A stretch of 38,974 bases of DNA from Rhynchonema sp. JSB1_4 (lineage: Eukaryota; Nematoda; Chromadorea; Monhysterida; Xyalidae): contig JASAMV010003960.1 of the NCBI GenBank assembly GCA_030248065.1, positions 1 to 38,974 on the forward strand. The letters are read 5' to 3'. Under the pieces are notes generated by a model. That model was given only the letters and a program-made list of their open reading frames with translations. It was not told the DNA's origin and made no database searches. Each line of letters opens with the position of its first letter. The first letter of the stretch is position 1. Made by a program: the position numbers and the translations under genes. Shown here piece after piece: positions 11,637-21,464 of the stretch.

Positions 11637-12379
11637 TTTTTTCGTGCGCTGAGAATTGCTCGCCAAAATGTAGTATATTATGATGTCAATCGCAAACCAT
11701 GTTGATTGATGAAAACTGGGTTGAACAGGCTGGGTTGAATCAGTGGTGCGCGCACAGAATTCGGAATAAGTGTGACTGCTGGGAGATCGCCCCTAGATTA
11801 GAGCAAATAGAGTCCAAATATGAATTTATCCAAGATCGCAAGCAAACCCTTGGCTCCAGGGACGCAAAATCTCAAATTGGCTTCAAGATGAATCCGAGAA
11901 TTTCAAGTTTTCCGTCTTCTGGGGGGTTGTTTTTGTATTTTATGATAATTTTTTAATCAACTGTTGCCAAGTGACCTGTTTGATCGAATTCTGCCACAGC
12001 ACCACCGACTTTCATACCAAGGCTGCACGACTACAGTCTGCTGCAGTGTCTCGAGTGGAAACGCAAATAATCAAAGAATATCTCTACAGGAAAAATAACC
12101 ACTCGCCATGGTTACCGTCTCTTTGTTATTGTGGCCCGACAGGTGAACAGTTTGAGCTGCTTCAAATGATGGAGCCTGGCTGGGACGGCATTGTTGTAGG
12201 TTGAGTCTCCGCTAACAACCATCGGCTGATTTGCCCTTTTCTGGAAGTTCACTGTGCTTCTTTGCTGTGTATGCGTACACAAGACGGAAATACAGTGTGC
12301 ATGGGCAAACTGCGCCAACATGAGCTCGATTTCGAAGGTGATGTGTATTCAAAACGAACGGAAATAGAAAATCATCATG

Positions 12380-12406
12380 CTTCGTTTCGTTTCGTTTCGT
12401 TTCGTT
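12380..12406. repeat. Microsatellite (GTTTC)n
   Basis: Five or so 5-bp units, at the end of a degraded copy of the GPCR intron 1 repeat. Confidence 0.8.
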
Positions 12407-12699
12407 TTACTTTTCATGGTTATAACCACAAGGCATATGCGCAACATCAATATAATCATTGATAAAATGGATCGCATAACCTTTTTGTATCGTTTGGGCC
12501 CTCACTAGTTATTTGCTGAAAAAAGGGGATAACGTTTTTTCAAAGTTGTCGACTTCGACTGTATGTATCTTGCCCGCAAACGCGGATGCGGATGGAGCAT
12601 CAATAGACATCTGCATTCATAGAAATAGAGCTGGAACACAAAAAACGCCAATTTCGGATGTGTTCGAATGAGGGCACCTGCTGGGCACTGTACAGTTCC

Positions 12700-12863
12700 G
12701 GCTGAAAGTTGAAGTCGCGTGCACGCGCGTGCACGCGGCGTGCACGCGACTTCCTAATGCTAAAACATAGGGAGCGCACGCCAGTGCACGCGAAGTCACT
12801 TCGACTTTTGCCTATACTTTGCACTGTTTCGCACGCGCGTGCACGCGACTTCAACTTTCAGCC
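12700..12863. mobile_element. Foldback element with GTGCACGCG arm repeats
   Basis: GGCTGAAAGTTGAAGTCGCG ... CGCGACTTCAACTTTCAGCC, arms filled with GTGCACGCGCGTGCACGC repeats. An ACATAG-containing spacer lies between repeat blocks (12,767). AATGTTTC is found just outside at 12,891. Confidence 0.7.
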
Positions 12864-12869
12864 TAGAAT

Positions 12870-14170
12870 TGCACCCGGTACTGTACCTCAATGTTTCGGC
12901 ACGTTATTTTATTCTCCAGCAACGCGGGAAACTGACGCCATCCTTCCGAAACCAAATATATCTAATCCAAGGCGAAGCTGAAGGCAAAAGTGAAGGGAAA
13001 GAACGCGCGAGTCATCGAGAACCAAAACCGATCAATTCCCAGACGAGAATCGCACCCACTAATTGTTGGGTTGCTTCAACCTTGAATTACAGTATTTCTG
13101 TTCAGCTTTATCAATTCATTCATTTTTTCCAGACAGGTTATCCTCCGGAACACCTGCAAAGCGATTGCTCGAGAAGATGAATGGAAACTACTAATTGAAA
13201 ATAACACAAGCTGCACAATAGTCAGGGAAGAAAATATAGTTAACAACCGGTCTGATCGCATACATTAGTTTGATCCCGCGCGACATCTTTTAAGCCTACC
13301 AGTCAGATCACAAATAAACTTGACCTTGAATGTTGACCGGAAGAAGGCAATATAAGACAGGAGTGTAGAAACACAACGGAATTGTCTCACAGGGACCACG
13401 GAGAAAACCTGCACTTTTTGGGTCGAGTTTTGGAAAACTTTCAGCTCCTTAATAGCATCTCCGTTGGCTCTGTTCTGAAACGTTTCCGAATTGTGTCCTC
13501 TATTGTGTCCTCTGTTCTCTCTCTAAGGCTCTATTCGATGGGGCTGTGCGTACGGAAAATTTAGATAGATGCCCGGTAGATTTTGAATTTTTTCCTGTGC
13601 TTGATATGGATCAGTATGTTTTCCTGCGAGTTTCACACCATTCTCCGCGAAATATGCCCAGCGCAGTAATTCGATCGAGTATTTTATGGAAAAATTGGCA
13701 CCTGGTTGTCAAAACAAAGTCGTTAGAAAGGTGCGATGTTTTCTATCCAAGCTGACGACATCACCCAATACATTTGCAAATTTTGAATGAGATAATTGCC
13801 AAACAGATTGACCAGGTGGCACAAAGCCGAAAAACGTGGATAAACTTCAAAAGAAAGGCAGGTGAGGGTAATTATAGCTGATCGATATCAGCTTCGTATC
13901 GCATTTAAGCACCGCCTTGAACAATCAGGGCTCCTAACAATAGGAAAGCCAAAATTCCGTTGTCAAGTGTCCAATATTCTCATCAAGTTTGCTTGTTAAC
14001 GACGTTGTTTTTTACGACTTGGAGCTCTCGCCATGGCTGCATGTAAATACAGTACCTTGCTTCTTGCTCAAATTTTTGGTTTATTCGTTTAGATATTGTT
14101 GGCTGTACTCAGCTTACTTGCAGTAGCTACTGTAACTGGGCCGAGTTATCGTATTACCCGCATCAAGAAA
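12870..14170. other. Unassigned stretch without a supported gene
   Basis: Several short open frames (for example 13,382-13,564 and 13,546-13,755) but no recognisable family, no consistent splice joins and no terminal repeats. Possibly an old degraded mobile element. Confidence 0.3.
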
Positions 14171-14183
14171 TAGTACGTACTGA

Positions 14184-14715
14184 CAGTGGCGGAGCCAGCT
14201 TTCGGCCAAGGGGGCCAGGCCATATCCCAAAACTCATTTCTATCTGGTACACGTTTGGTTTTTTTTGAAATAAATCGTTTTTATCCCGTGCTTGTTTATA
14301 ATTGGGCCATTATAAACTAAATACCATACTATATGTATATGAGTATGCGGGCGTGGCGCGCGAAATTTTTGCACTTTTTGCACGCGCGACGGCCAAGTTT
14401 CAATTATATGGGTGTATCTGACGCGCGAAGCGCGCACTTTTTGGACTTTTGAGGTGTGTAAAGGCCTAACTATACTTCGTTCTCTCAGAGAACAAAGAAC
14501 AAATTCTCGCGCGCTGATTGGCTGGTGAACATACGTGGACCAATCAGCGCGCGAGAATTTATTCTTTGTTCTCTGAGAGAACGAAGTATAGTTAGGCCTT
14601 TAGAGTGCAAATCCTGCGATTTAGGTGTCCCGCTTCCTTGTTTTCTCCGAAATGGTGAGGGGCCACTTTGACCAAAGGGGGGGGCAGGCCCCCTGGCCCC
14701 CTGGATCCGCTAGTT
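14184..14715. mobile_element. hAT-like element with CAGTGGCGGA end
   Basis: Starts CAGTGGCGGAGCCAG and ends CTGGATCCGCTAGTT, flanked by GTACTGA on both sides (14,177-14,183 and 14,716-14,722). A related element at about 6,503-6,880 and its mirror 34,660-35,030 share the GACGCGCGAAGCGCGC and GGATCCGCTAGTTG blocks. The hairpin at 14,460-14,601 is nested inside. Confidence 0.55.
14460..14601. repeat. Near-perfect hairpin (about 60-bp arms)
   Basis: AAGGCCTAACTATACTTCG ... CGAAGTATAGTTAGGCCTT with arms including TTCTCGCGCGCTGATTGG and a short loop around GAACATACGTGGA. Fragments recur at 21,480-21,540 and 23,965-24,015. Confidence 0.85.
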
Positions 14716-14894
14716 GTACTGAGTGCAGTAATGTTGGTCTGTTTCGCAGACCGAGCCGCTAGGGCTAGTCAGTGCGAACGGCTCTGGCAAATTTGCCTCC
14801 AAAAAGCTCCACCAGCAGATATAAATTGTATAGCTGAGCAGCGCCTCCCAATAGTACATATAGCCTTTCATTTTATACTCGGTCCAAACAAAGT

Positions 14895-15095
14895 AAAGGC
14901 AAACTACACCAACACGAGCCCGATTTCGAAGGTGGTGTGTGTTCAAAACGAATAGAAAGAGAAAATCATCATGCTCCACTTTGTATTCTTCAACGTGTCA
15001 CATTTCCCAAATCAGCAGCCACGTATGAATGTTTCACTATTCTGCCAGCTGCGAAATCGGGTTCATGTTGGCGTGGTTTGCCTATACACAGCAAA
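14895..15095. repeat. Foldback related to GPCR intron 1 sequence
   Basis: GGCAAACTACACCAACACGA ... CATGTTGGCGTGGTTTGCC, with AATGTTTC in the loop at 15,028. The same foldback forms most of GPCR intron 1 (about 11,180-11,380 and 27,770-27,975), and a half copy is at 12,300-12,385. Confidence 0.65.
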
Positions 15096-15499
15096 TGTTT
15101 CATCGCAACAACAGCCATCAAGTAACACGCATGTTTCGAGCCACGATGTCGACCTGCTGGTTATCATCCACGACGATGACTGCTGTTTTCAAGGCGTTGA
15201 AACATTTTCTGCATATCGCCTCTGGACTGTTATAAAACGGAAAGACTAAACCTCCAGTTAAAATGGCACTTTTCACTTTAGGTTATTCGAAATCGAAACA
15301 GTCCCTGTATTTCCAAAATTTCACTTGGAGAATCGTAAATCGTCAAAAAAAAACCAAACCATGCGTTGCACGGTTGTTTTTTCGCTGATCTGTGTTGGTT
15401 TCCAAAATTGATCTTTGTCATCAGGGTTGAAAAAAAATTTTTTTAATTAACGAGCTTTGTTTAAAAAAAATTTTTTTTTGACGAAAAACTTTTTTATTA

Positions 15500-16455
15500 G
15501 AGCGCTTATAGATTGAACTGGAAATATTTCTGGAGCAACAATTTTTTATTCCATGTCCGAAAGCCAGAAATATCTCCAGCTCAATCTATACACAAACTGG
15601 AGATATTTCAGGAGCAGTTCGAAACATTTATGCGCCCAGCCTATTCAAGAAAAAATGTGGTGTGAGTGCATGCAACATTTTCTTTGATTACAGGGTGTGC
15701 CAAATTATATCATGGATTATTGTTTGTGCAGCAACAGTTGAATGGTGATAAAACGCAAAGTACACCGAACAACAGCTTTAGAATTTTGAAAGTTATATTT
15801 GCCAAGCTATTCGTTATTTTGTAAAAATGTGTTTTCACATGCCCGAGAATTCTAAACGATGCCCCTATTTGGCGCGTTATCAGAATTGAGCTTCCGACCT
15901 CGGTATGCACTTTATTTTGTTTTTGTGGTATGCAAGCGATCTCGTTGTTAGAATTTTCCTTGTGAACCATTAGTTCAGTACAGGGTGCTCAACTGAAATT
16001 TTCAGGTGTGAATTTTTCTTTAAAAAACGCGTTCTCGGGCATGAGAAAACATGTTTGCAAAATAGTAAGTTTAGCTTGGCAAACTTTAAAAAAATCCAAT
16101 GCTGATGTTGGGTGTACTTTGCGTTTTATAACCATCAAACTGTTGCTGCACAAACAATAATTCATGTTTGGCACACCCTGTAATCAAAGAAAATGCTGCA
16201 TGCACTCACACCACGTTTTTTCTTGAATAACTTGGACACATAAATGTTACGAACTGCTCCAGAAATATTTCCAGTTTTGCGTATAGATTGAGCTGGAAAT
16301 ATTTTTGGACCTGTGACATAGAATAAAAAACATGGCTCCAGAAATATCTCCAGTTTTGCGTATAGATTGAGCTGGAGATATTTCTGGCTTTCGGACATAG
16401 AATAAAAAATTGTTGTTCCAGAAATATTTCCAGTAAAATCTACATATACGCGCCC
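15500..16455. mobile_element. Harbinger-like foldback element with TTA target duplication
   Basis: Ends GAGCGCTTATAG / TATACGCGCCC, flanked by TTA at 15,497-15,499 and 16,456-16,458. The arms are built of CCAGAAATATCTCCAGCTC-type repeats separated by an ACATAGAATAAAAAA spacer. A second layer inside (15,691-16,180) has CAGGGTGTGCCAAA inverted ends next to TA, as in mariner-like MITEs. It may be nested, or just the inner part of the same foldback. Confidence 0.7.
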
Positions 16456-16567
16456 TTAGAAAAGGTGTTGCAAACGACGTTTCAGGATAAATGAAATCGA
16501 TACAACATATTTTTCAAAAATTGAAAAATTTTCGCCTGAGACCGAACTTGTGTGGTGACACCCGGCA

Positions 16568-16990
16568 GTGCAGATTCCAGGATCTCCGACCAGTCTTTGG
16601 TTGATGTTCACTAACGATGTTGCTCTGATGTATTGTAGCATGCCGTACAACACGTATTTTAATGCATCTAATGCCGAATATCTGATATACGACCATCGAA
16701 ATATCGATTACAGCCCAAATCTTGCAGGTCAGATCGACTTTGCGCACCAGGTTTTGCACCAGACTTGCATATATACATGTGTAGTAGAATGTCGTAGTAC
16801 ATTATCGGTGCCACATCATTATAAAAGACCAGCCCCGCGCATCCCTGTAGGGATTTGGGGACAATACAGGGCGTCGCAGGCGCGATTTTGGAAAAAATGT
16901 CCCGTCCACACAAAAAAGTGCCAATTTTTTGCCTCGAAAAAGGCCATTTTTGGACATTTCAGCCCATTTTGGGCAACTTTTTTTATTTAA
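16568..16990 (+). other. Unrecognised open frame, partly repeat-derived
   Basis: The first 70 residues (starting MQIPGSPTSLWLMF) look non-repetitive, with YCSMPYNTYFNASNAEYLIY. The last third is A/T-rich hAT-like terminal sequence shared with 20,380-20,420. It might hide one real exon ending near 16,735 (CTTGCAG|GTCAG), but I see no family and no start context. Confidence 0.15.
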
Positions 16991-17047
16991 AAAAAGCAAA
17001 ATCTGAGTTTCAAAAAAAAATTTCACTTTTTTTAACAACCCGCATAG

Positions 17048-17293
17048 TATAGTAAATTTGCAAATTCGCTGCCGCACAGTAAAGTACGCCCCATAGTTAA
17101 TGTCAGGTTATAAACCCCGAAAATCAACTTGTGAAACATTCGGACAGCCAACGCACACGCAGCTTGCCAGCCAGCCAGGCGGCTGCGCGCAATGTTTCAG
17201 CACCGAGCATGGTTAGCTTGCGGGTTTATTACTTGACATTAACTATGGGGCGTATTTTACTGTGCGGCAGCGAATTTGGAAATTTACTACACA
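17048..17293. mobile_element. Foldback element, third copy in the spacer
   Basis: Same family as 10,488-10,730: CGCTGCCGCACAGTAAAG ... CTGTGCGGCAGCG ends, boxes at 17,134 and 17,192. More symmetric than the GPCR copies. Just upstream of the repeat-protein exon at 17,414. Confidence 0.75.
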
Positions 17294-17413
17294 TAAAAAC
17301 ATTTTGACACGAGTTCTGTGCTGGTTCTCGTCAACTCGCGAGCTCGATTAAAACTGCGTGGTGAATGGAGGATTGTGTATTGCTAAAAACGATCTTGTGA
17401 TGCCCGCGCAAGA

Positions 17414-19704
17414 ATGTGGCTTCTCACTCTCATTCAGATGTCCGCGTTGTTGCGGCCAGCGCCGGCGGAAGGCGGAGATGCGACTGGCGGCGGTCAGGGT
17501 CGGGAGGATATCAACCCCATCGGAAGTATCTCACTCAAACTATTCTCGCAGTGGCAGTTGAGAAATGCCGAGCCCGAGCCCGAGCCTGTGCCCCAGCCTG
17601 TGCCCCAGCCTGTGGCCCAGCCTGTGCCCCAGCCTGTGGCCCAGCCTGTGCCCCAGCCTGTGGCCCAGCCTGTGCCCCAGCCTGTGGCCCAGCCTGTGCC
17701 CCAGCCTGTGGCCCAGCCTGTGCCCCAGCCTGTGCCCCAGCCTGCGCTCGAGCCTGTGCGGCTGGAACGGCCCCAATTGCGGGTGAGCAAAGGTGGCAAG
17801 AAATGCCACAAATACCGTATTGCCTCCAATTGAAGCCCCCGGGTCTGGCATACTTGGAAAAACCAGAAATCGTCTCCCAATAGATGCCCCCCAACGTTGT
17901 GTGCCAATTTTCACAGTCAGTAATGTGCGCACTAATAGCCTTTTATTCTGTGCAACTGATTGTGTACAGAACTTTTTCTGAAACTGGGTGAAAGCAATCG
18001 TGATTAGTGTTTTGCATAAGCGTAGCAATTTTTCATTTTTAAGACTAAAATGGATTACAATTTTATGATGTTCCTCTGGTACTTAAAGGGGAAATTGCAC
18101 ATTCCTAATCGCCCTTCAAACTTTGCAAGTGCTTAGACTGCAGTCTGGGCATCACAAAACACAAATTATTTAGTATGAATTTGCTAAGATGCATCCATGA
18201 GATGCAGTTCAAAAGGAACCGCCGGGAAGAAAATTTGCCGCGGACCGGCCGAATTTCTACCTGCACATTCAGGGTTTCAAATGGTCTCGACGCGATCTGC
18301 TAATGTTTGCGTCAGAACAAAATGTTTCAGCCCGCTCGCCACGCTGGTTGCACGGGCGATGCCGCACGCAATGAAAGAGAATGACGAAAATTTTCGAAAT
18401 TTATTTTGCGAGATGTGGCAAGTTGGCTGGTGCACCATGGAACATTTTGTTCTGACGCAAATATTAGCAGATCGCGTCGAGACCATTTGAAACCCTGAAT
18501 GCGCAGGTAGAAATTCGGCCGGTCCGCGGCGAATTTTCTTCCCGGCGGTTCCTCTTTATTTGCATCTTGTGGTTGCACGTCTGAGAATTGGCAACAAGTG
18601 ATTTGACTTTTGTGATGTCCAAACTGTTATCTAAGCCCTTGTAAAGTTTGAAGGGCGAAAAGGATGCACATTCCTAATCGCCCTTCAAACTTCGCAAGTG
18701 CTTAGACTGCAGTCTGGGCATCACAAAACTCAAATTATTTAGTATGGATTTGCTAAGATGCATCCATGAGATGCAGTTCAAAAGGACCCGCCGGGAAGAA
18801 AATTTGCCGCGGACCGGCCGAATTTCTACCTGCACATTCAGGGTTTCAAATGGTCTCGACGCGATCTGCTAATGTTTGGGTCAGAACAAAATGTTTCAGC
18901 CCGCTCGCCACGCTGGTGGCACGGGTGATGCCGCACGCAATGAAAGAGAATGACGAAAATTTTCGAAATTTCTTTTGCGAGATGTGGCAAGTTGGCTGGT
19001 GCACCATGGAACATTTTGTTCTGACGCAAACATTAGCAGATCGTGTCGAGACCATTTGAAACCCTGAATGCGCAGGAAAAATTCGGCCGGTCCGCGTCGA
19101 ATTTTCTTCCCGGCGGTTCCTCTTTATTTGCATCTTGTGGTTGGACGTCTGAGAATTGGCAACAAGTGATTCGACTTTTGTGATGTCCAAACTGTTATCC
19201 AAGCCATTGTAAAGTTTGAAGGGCGAAAACGAATGTGCAATTTCCCCTTTAAGATTGGAACACTTTCTAATCTGAATTTCATTTAGAATCTTAAGTACCA
19301 GACAAGTGCTGGCACTGTCATCAGTTTTACGCTGAAAGTAACTGAAACACGATTGCTTTACCCAGTTTCCGAAAATATACTGGACGGTGAAACTGATGCT
19401 GCGGAAATGGCCATAGATCTTTCGGGCCGGCAATTTCACCGCTTCTCATATCCTCGATATTTGTTTTCTCCTAGAAGATGTTCGGCTACGGTGTGCGGAG
19501 CCCTATTTAGCCAGAGTGGCGCTGAAAAAATTGAGGTCCCCTTGCAATAGAAAGCGTCTTCTAATAGAAGCCGGCGCGGTATGTACTGTAACTCGATTTC
19601 TACTCATGCCCATGATTATATTAATTCGTGCATTTATTTTCAGACTGGATGAGGCTGACTTGAGACTGGAGCGAGCAGAACTGCATGAAAACAACAGACG
19701 GTGA
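17414..19704 (+). CDS. Probable secreted protein with Pro-Gln-Pro-Val repeats (2-3 exons)
   Basis: Exon 1 (17414-17782, 123 codons) starts MWLLTLIQMSALLRPAPA, a plausible signal peptide. It has a Gly-rich linker, then an EPEPEP start and about a dozen VPQP/VAQP units, ending VRLERPQLR at a strong CGG|GTGAGC donor. A short exon (19568-19578) with donor GTATGT, followed by 19644-19704, can be joined in frame to give KPARLDEADLRLERAELHENNRR and stop. The end echoes the LERPQLR of exon 1. The intron would contain the tandem foldback at about 18,076-19,302. Low-complexity repeats open several frames on both strands; this frame is preferred for its signal peptide, acidic start and splice site. Function unknown; the downstream exons are tentative. 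Confidence 0.4.
17566..17755. repeat. Minisatellite, CAGCCTGTGCCC / CAGCCTGTGGCC units
   Basis: About fifteen 12-bp units alternating one base (CCC or GCC), giving 24-bp higher-order repeats. Encodes VPQP and VAQP on the plus strand in the favoured frame. Confidence 0.9.
18076..19302. repeat. Palindrome containing two tandem copies of a 570-bp foldback
   Basis: Units at about 18,097-18,660 and 18,669-19,236. Each starts TCGCCCTTCAAACTT and ends AAGTTTGAAGGGCGA, with inner arms GGACCGGCCGAATTTC and a core ATGTTTCAGCCCGC. The outer arms CTGGTACTTAAAG(GGG) / CCCCTTTAAG..AAGTACCAG enclose both. Confidence 0.8.
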
Positions 19705-19826
19705 TCTTTTATAAATTCCTTAGGATTATACATCAAAACCGCGGTTTCTCACACTTCTTTGCACGTGCGCGTTGAATAAAAAATGGTGAAAAAAGACCAG
19801 CAACGTCTGTTAGTCGACGAGACGTG

Positions 19827-20474
19827 CAGGGTTGGAAAAAAAATTTTAAACAAGTTTTTTTTAAAAAAAAAACTTTTTTTAAAAAAAATTTTTTTTAAAA
19901 AGTCTCAGATTCGGGGAAATTTTCACAAATTTGCCTAAAAAACGCGCAAAATCGCGAAAAAATACAACTTTAATTGACAAGTCACTTTTGTGACTTGGTT
20001 TGCATCACTTATGAAGGGTGTTTACGTCATTTCGATGCGATTCAACAGTCTGTGCTTGTTATGGACCTATGGTTGCTGCTTTGTGGTATCAGACACGACA
20101 GTTTGTGGTCGAATAAGGAAGATTCACTCATAAACCATACAGAATTGAGAATATAAGCTGCAGAAATACTTGTCGGGTCGCTGAATCAGTCGTATATGAC
20201 CGACCCGATGGGGTATGACATCAAAGTACCATGTAGGCACGTGCATACTGTGTCTCATGTATCACGGGAAGGTATAATAACATCATTTGGGGCATCTTAG
20301 ATACCAAATACATGCCCCAAAAGTGATTTTGTGAAGAAAATTTTTCGACCCTGGAGAAAAAATGACAAAAAATAACCCCCAAAAAGGCCATTTTTGGACA
20401 TTTTAGAACATTTTGTTCCCCCGAAAAATTTTTTTCAAAATTTTTTCAAAAACCTTTTTTTGTGCCCAACCCTG
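19827..20474. mobile_element. hAT-like non-autonomous element in the spacer
   Basis: CAGGGTTGG ... CCCAACCCTG ends with a perfect 8-bp TSD, GAGACGTG (19,819-19,826 and 20,475-20,482). The inside contains a block (about 20,100-20,220) also found at 7,000-7,110 and 34,430-34,550, showing CAGTCGTATATGACCGACC. Confidence 0.85.
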
Positions 20475-20482
20475 GAGACGTG

Positions 20483-21000
20483 ACTCGCAAACAAATGAGC
20501 GTTACTGCAACTGAAGTTTCAAAGCACAAAAACACGATGATGATGAAAAAACAAGAAAGGCGTGTTTTATGGTTGGATGTTTGTTTCACAGCATGAATCT
20601 ACAACACTCAAAGAGAAACATGTCCGTGTTCAACATTTCTGCATTTGTTTCGTGGCAGCGTGACGGCGGATACTCAGCAGCAGCTCAGCTGATACCCCAT
20701 CTTGTACCGACTTTTGGCAGAACATGCTTGGCACAAAAAAATTGAACATGCTTGCTAGAAGTTCAGGACATGGTGACAGGACAGGACAGAGGCGCTGCTT
20801 TAATAGGCTTCATCTCAACCTCTCAACCCGTCGTATGACCGCTGAACATGCCAGAATCCGCGCAATCGCTGTTTCAAACTCCGTGAGCTCCACGAACAAC
20901 CACACAAGCTTCCGATGGTCGAAGTCACGATTGTCTCCAAGATAAACCCCGCTTTTCGATCAGACGGCGTTGTACTACACTGTCGTCTCTGAGTCCGGTA
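20483..21000. other. Unassigned stretch without a supported gene
   Basis: Contains short frames such as 20,724-20,945 but no family signal or repeat structure that I can support. Confidence 0.3.
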
Positions 21001-21014
21001 CTATGGCTGGAATT

Positions 21015-21225
21015 TTCGAAACGGTGTAAAGGTCAGTTGGGCGTAAAGGTCGGTGTCAAGTTCTTTCGAAAGCTCGGTCGGCGTAGCTCGGTGTAAACGT
21101 GAAACATTGCCTGTTATTAACGTGGAATGTTTCAAGTTTACACCGAGGTCGATCACACTGAGCTGTCGACCGAGCTTTCCACCGACCTTTACACCCAACT
21201 GACCTTTACACTGTTTCGAAAAAAT
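21015..21225. mobile_element. Foldback element with GTAAAGGTC arm repeats
   Basis: TTTCGAAACGGTGTAAAGGT ... ACCTTTACACTGTTTCGAAA with repeated AAAGGTCRGT and AGCTCGGT motifs. The loop is bounded by GAAACATT (21,101) and AATGTTTC (21,126). Confidence 0.75.
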
Positions 21226-21464
21226 CACCCTATATGATGCACTGTAACAGCAGTGAGTTTGGCCCGTTTTGACTTGTTTTCACAGCGACAGACGACACGC
21301 ATGTGCCAGGACTCCTCGGTGCGGACACCTCTGTCAGCTTACACATTCATGTCTCGCTTTGTTTGTCTGGGGGCAAGTTCAGAAAGTGTCGGGCTAAATC
21401 TTTGAAAAATATTTGCCCATGTAGAGCAGTCGTGATTAAAGAGTGGAAATGTGGCCAATTTACA

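Larger units (their letters stand above)
2550..11930. repeat. Left arm of giant inverted duplication
   Basis: Matches the reverse complement of about 26,950-38,964 across coding exons, introns and intergenic DNA. Anchors: transporter ATG 4527 to 37001; ShKT stop 5307 to 36227; GPCR ATG 11636 to 27514. Homology ends inward near 11,930. Positions 1-2,550 have no partner inside the window because the other arm is cut at the edge. Confidence 0.95.
15424..17041. mobile_element. Possible older hAT-like element interrupted by another element
   Basis: Starts CAGGGTTGAAAAAAAATTTT and ends in A/T-rich sequence with ACAACCC, like the element at 19,827. Both also share GGCCATTTTTGGACATTT. No matching 8-bp flanks, so the right end is probably eroded or replaced by the adjacent foldback at 17,048. 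Confidence 0.35.

Noticed and set aside
17494..18028. Several minus-strand and alternate-frame ORFs over 17,494-18,028 rich in Gly-Trp-Gly-Thr, Ala-Gln-Ala-Gly or Arg-Leu-Gly-His
   Set aside because: They are frame shadows of the 12-bp minisatellite, which has no stop in most frames. Only one frame has a signal peptide and a good donor.
18197..19439. ORFs of 97 and 197 aa with ADRVETI ends
   Set aside because: They run through the arms of the tandem foldbacks, occur in mirrored frames on both strands, and show no domain.
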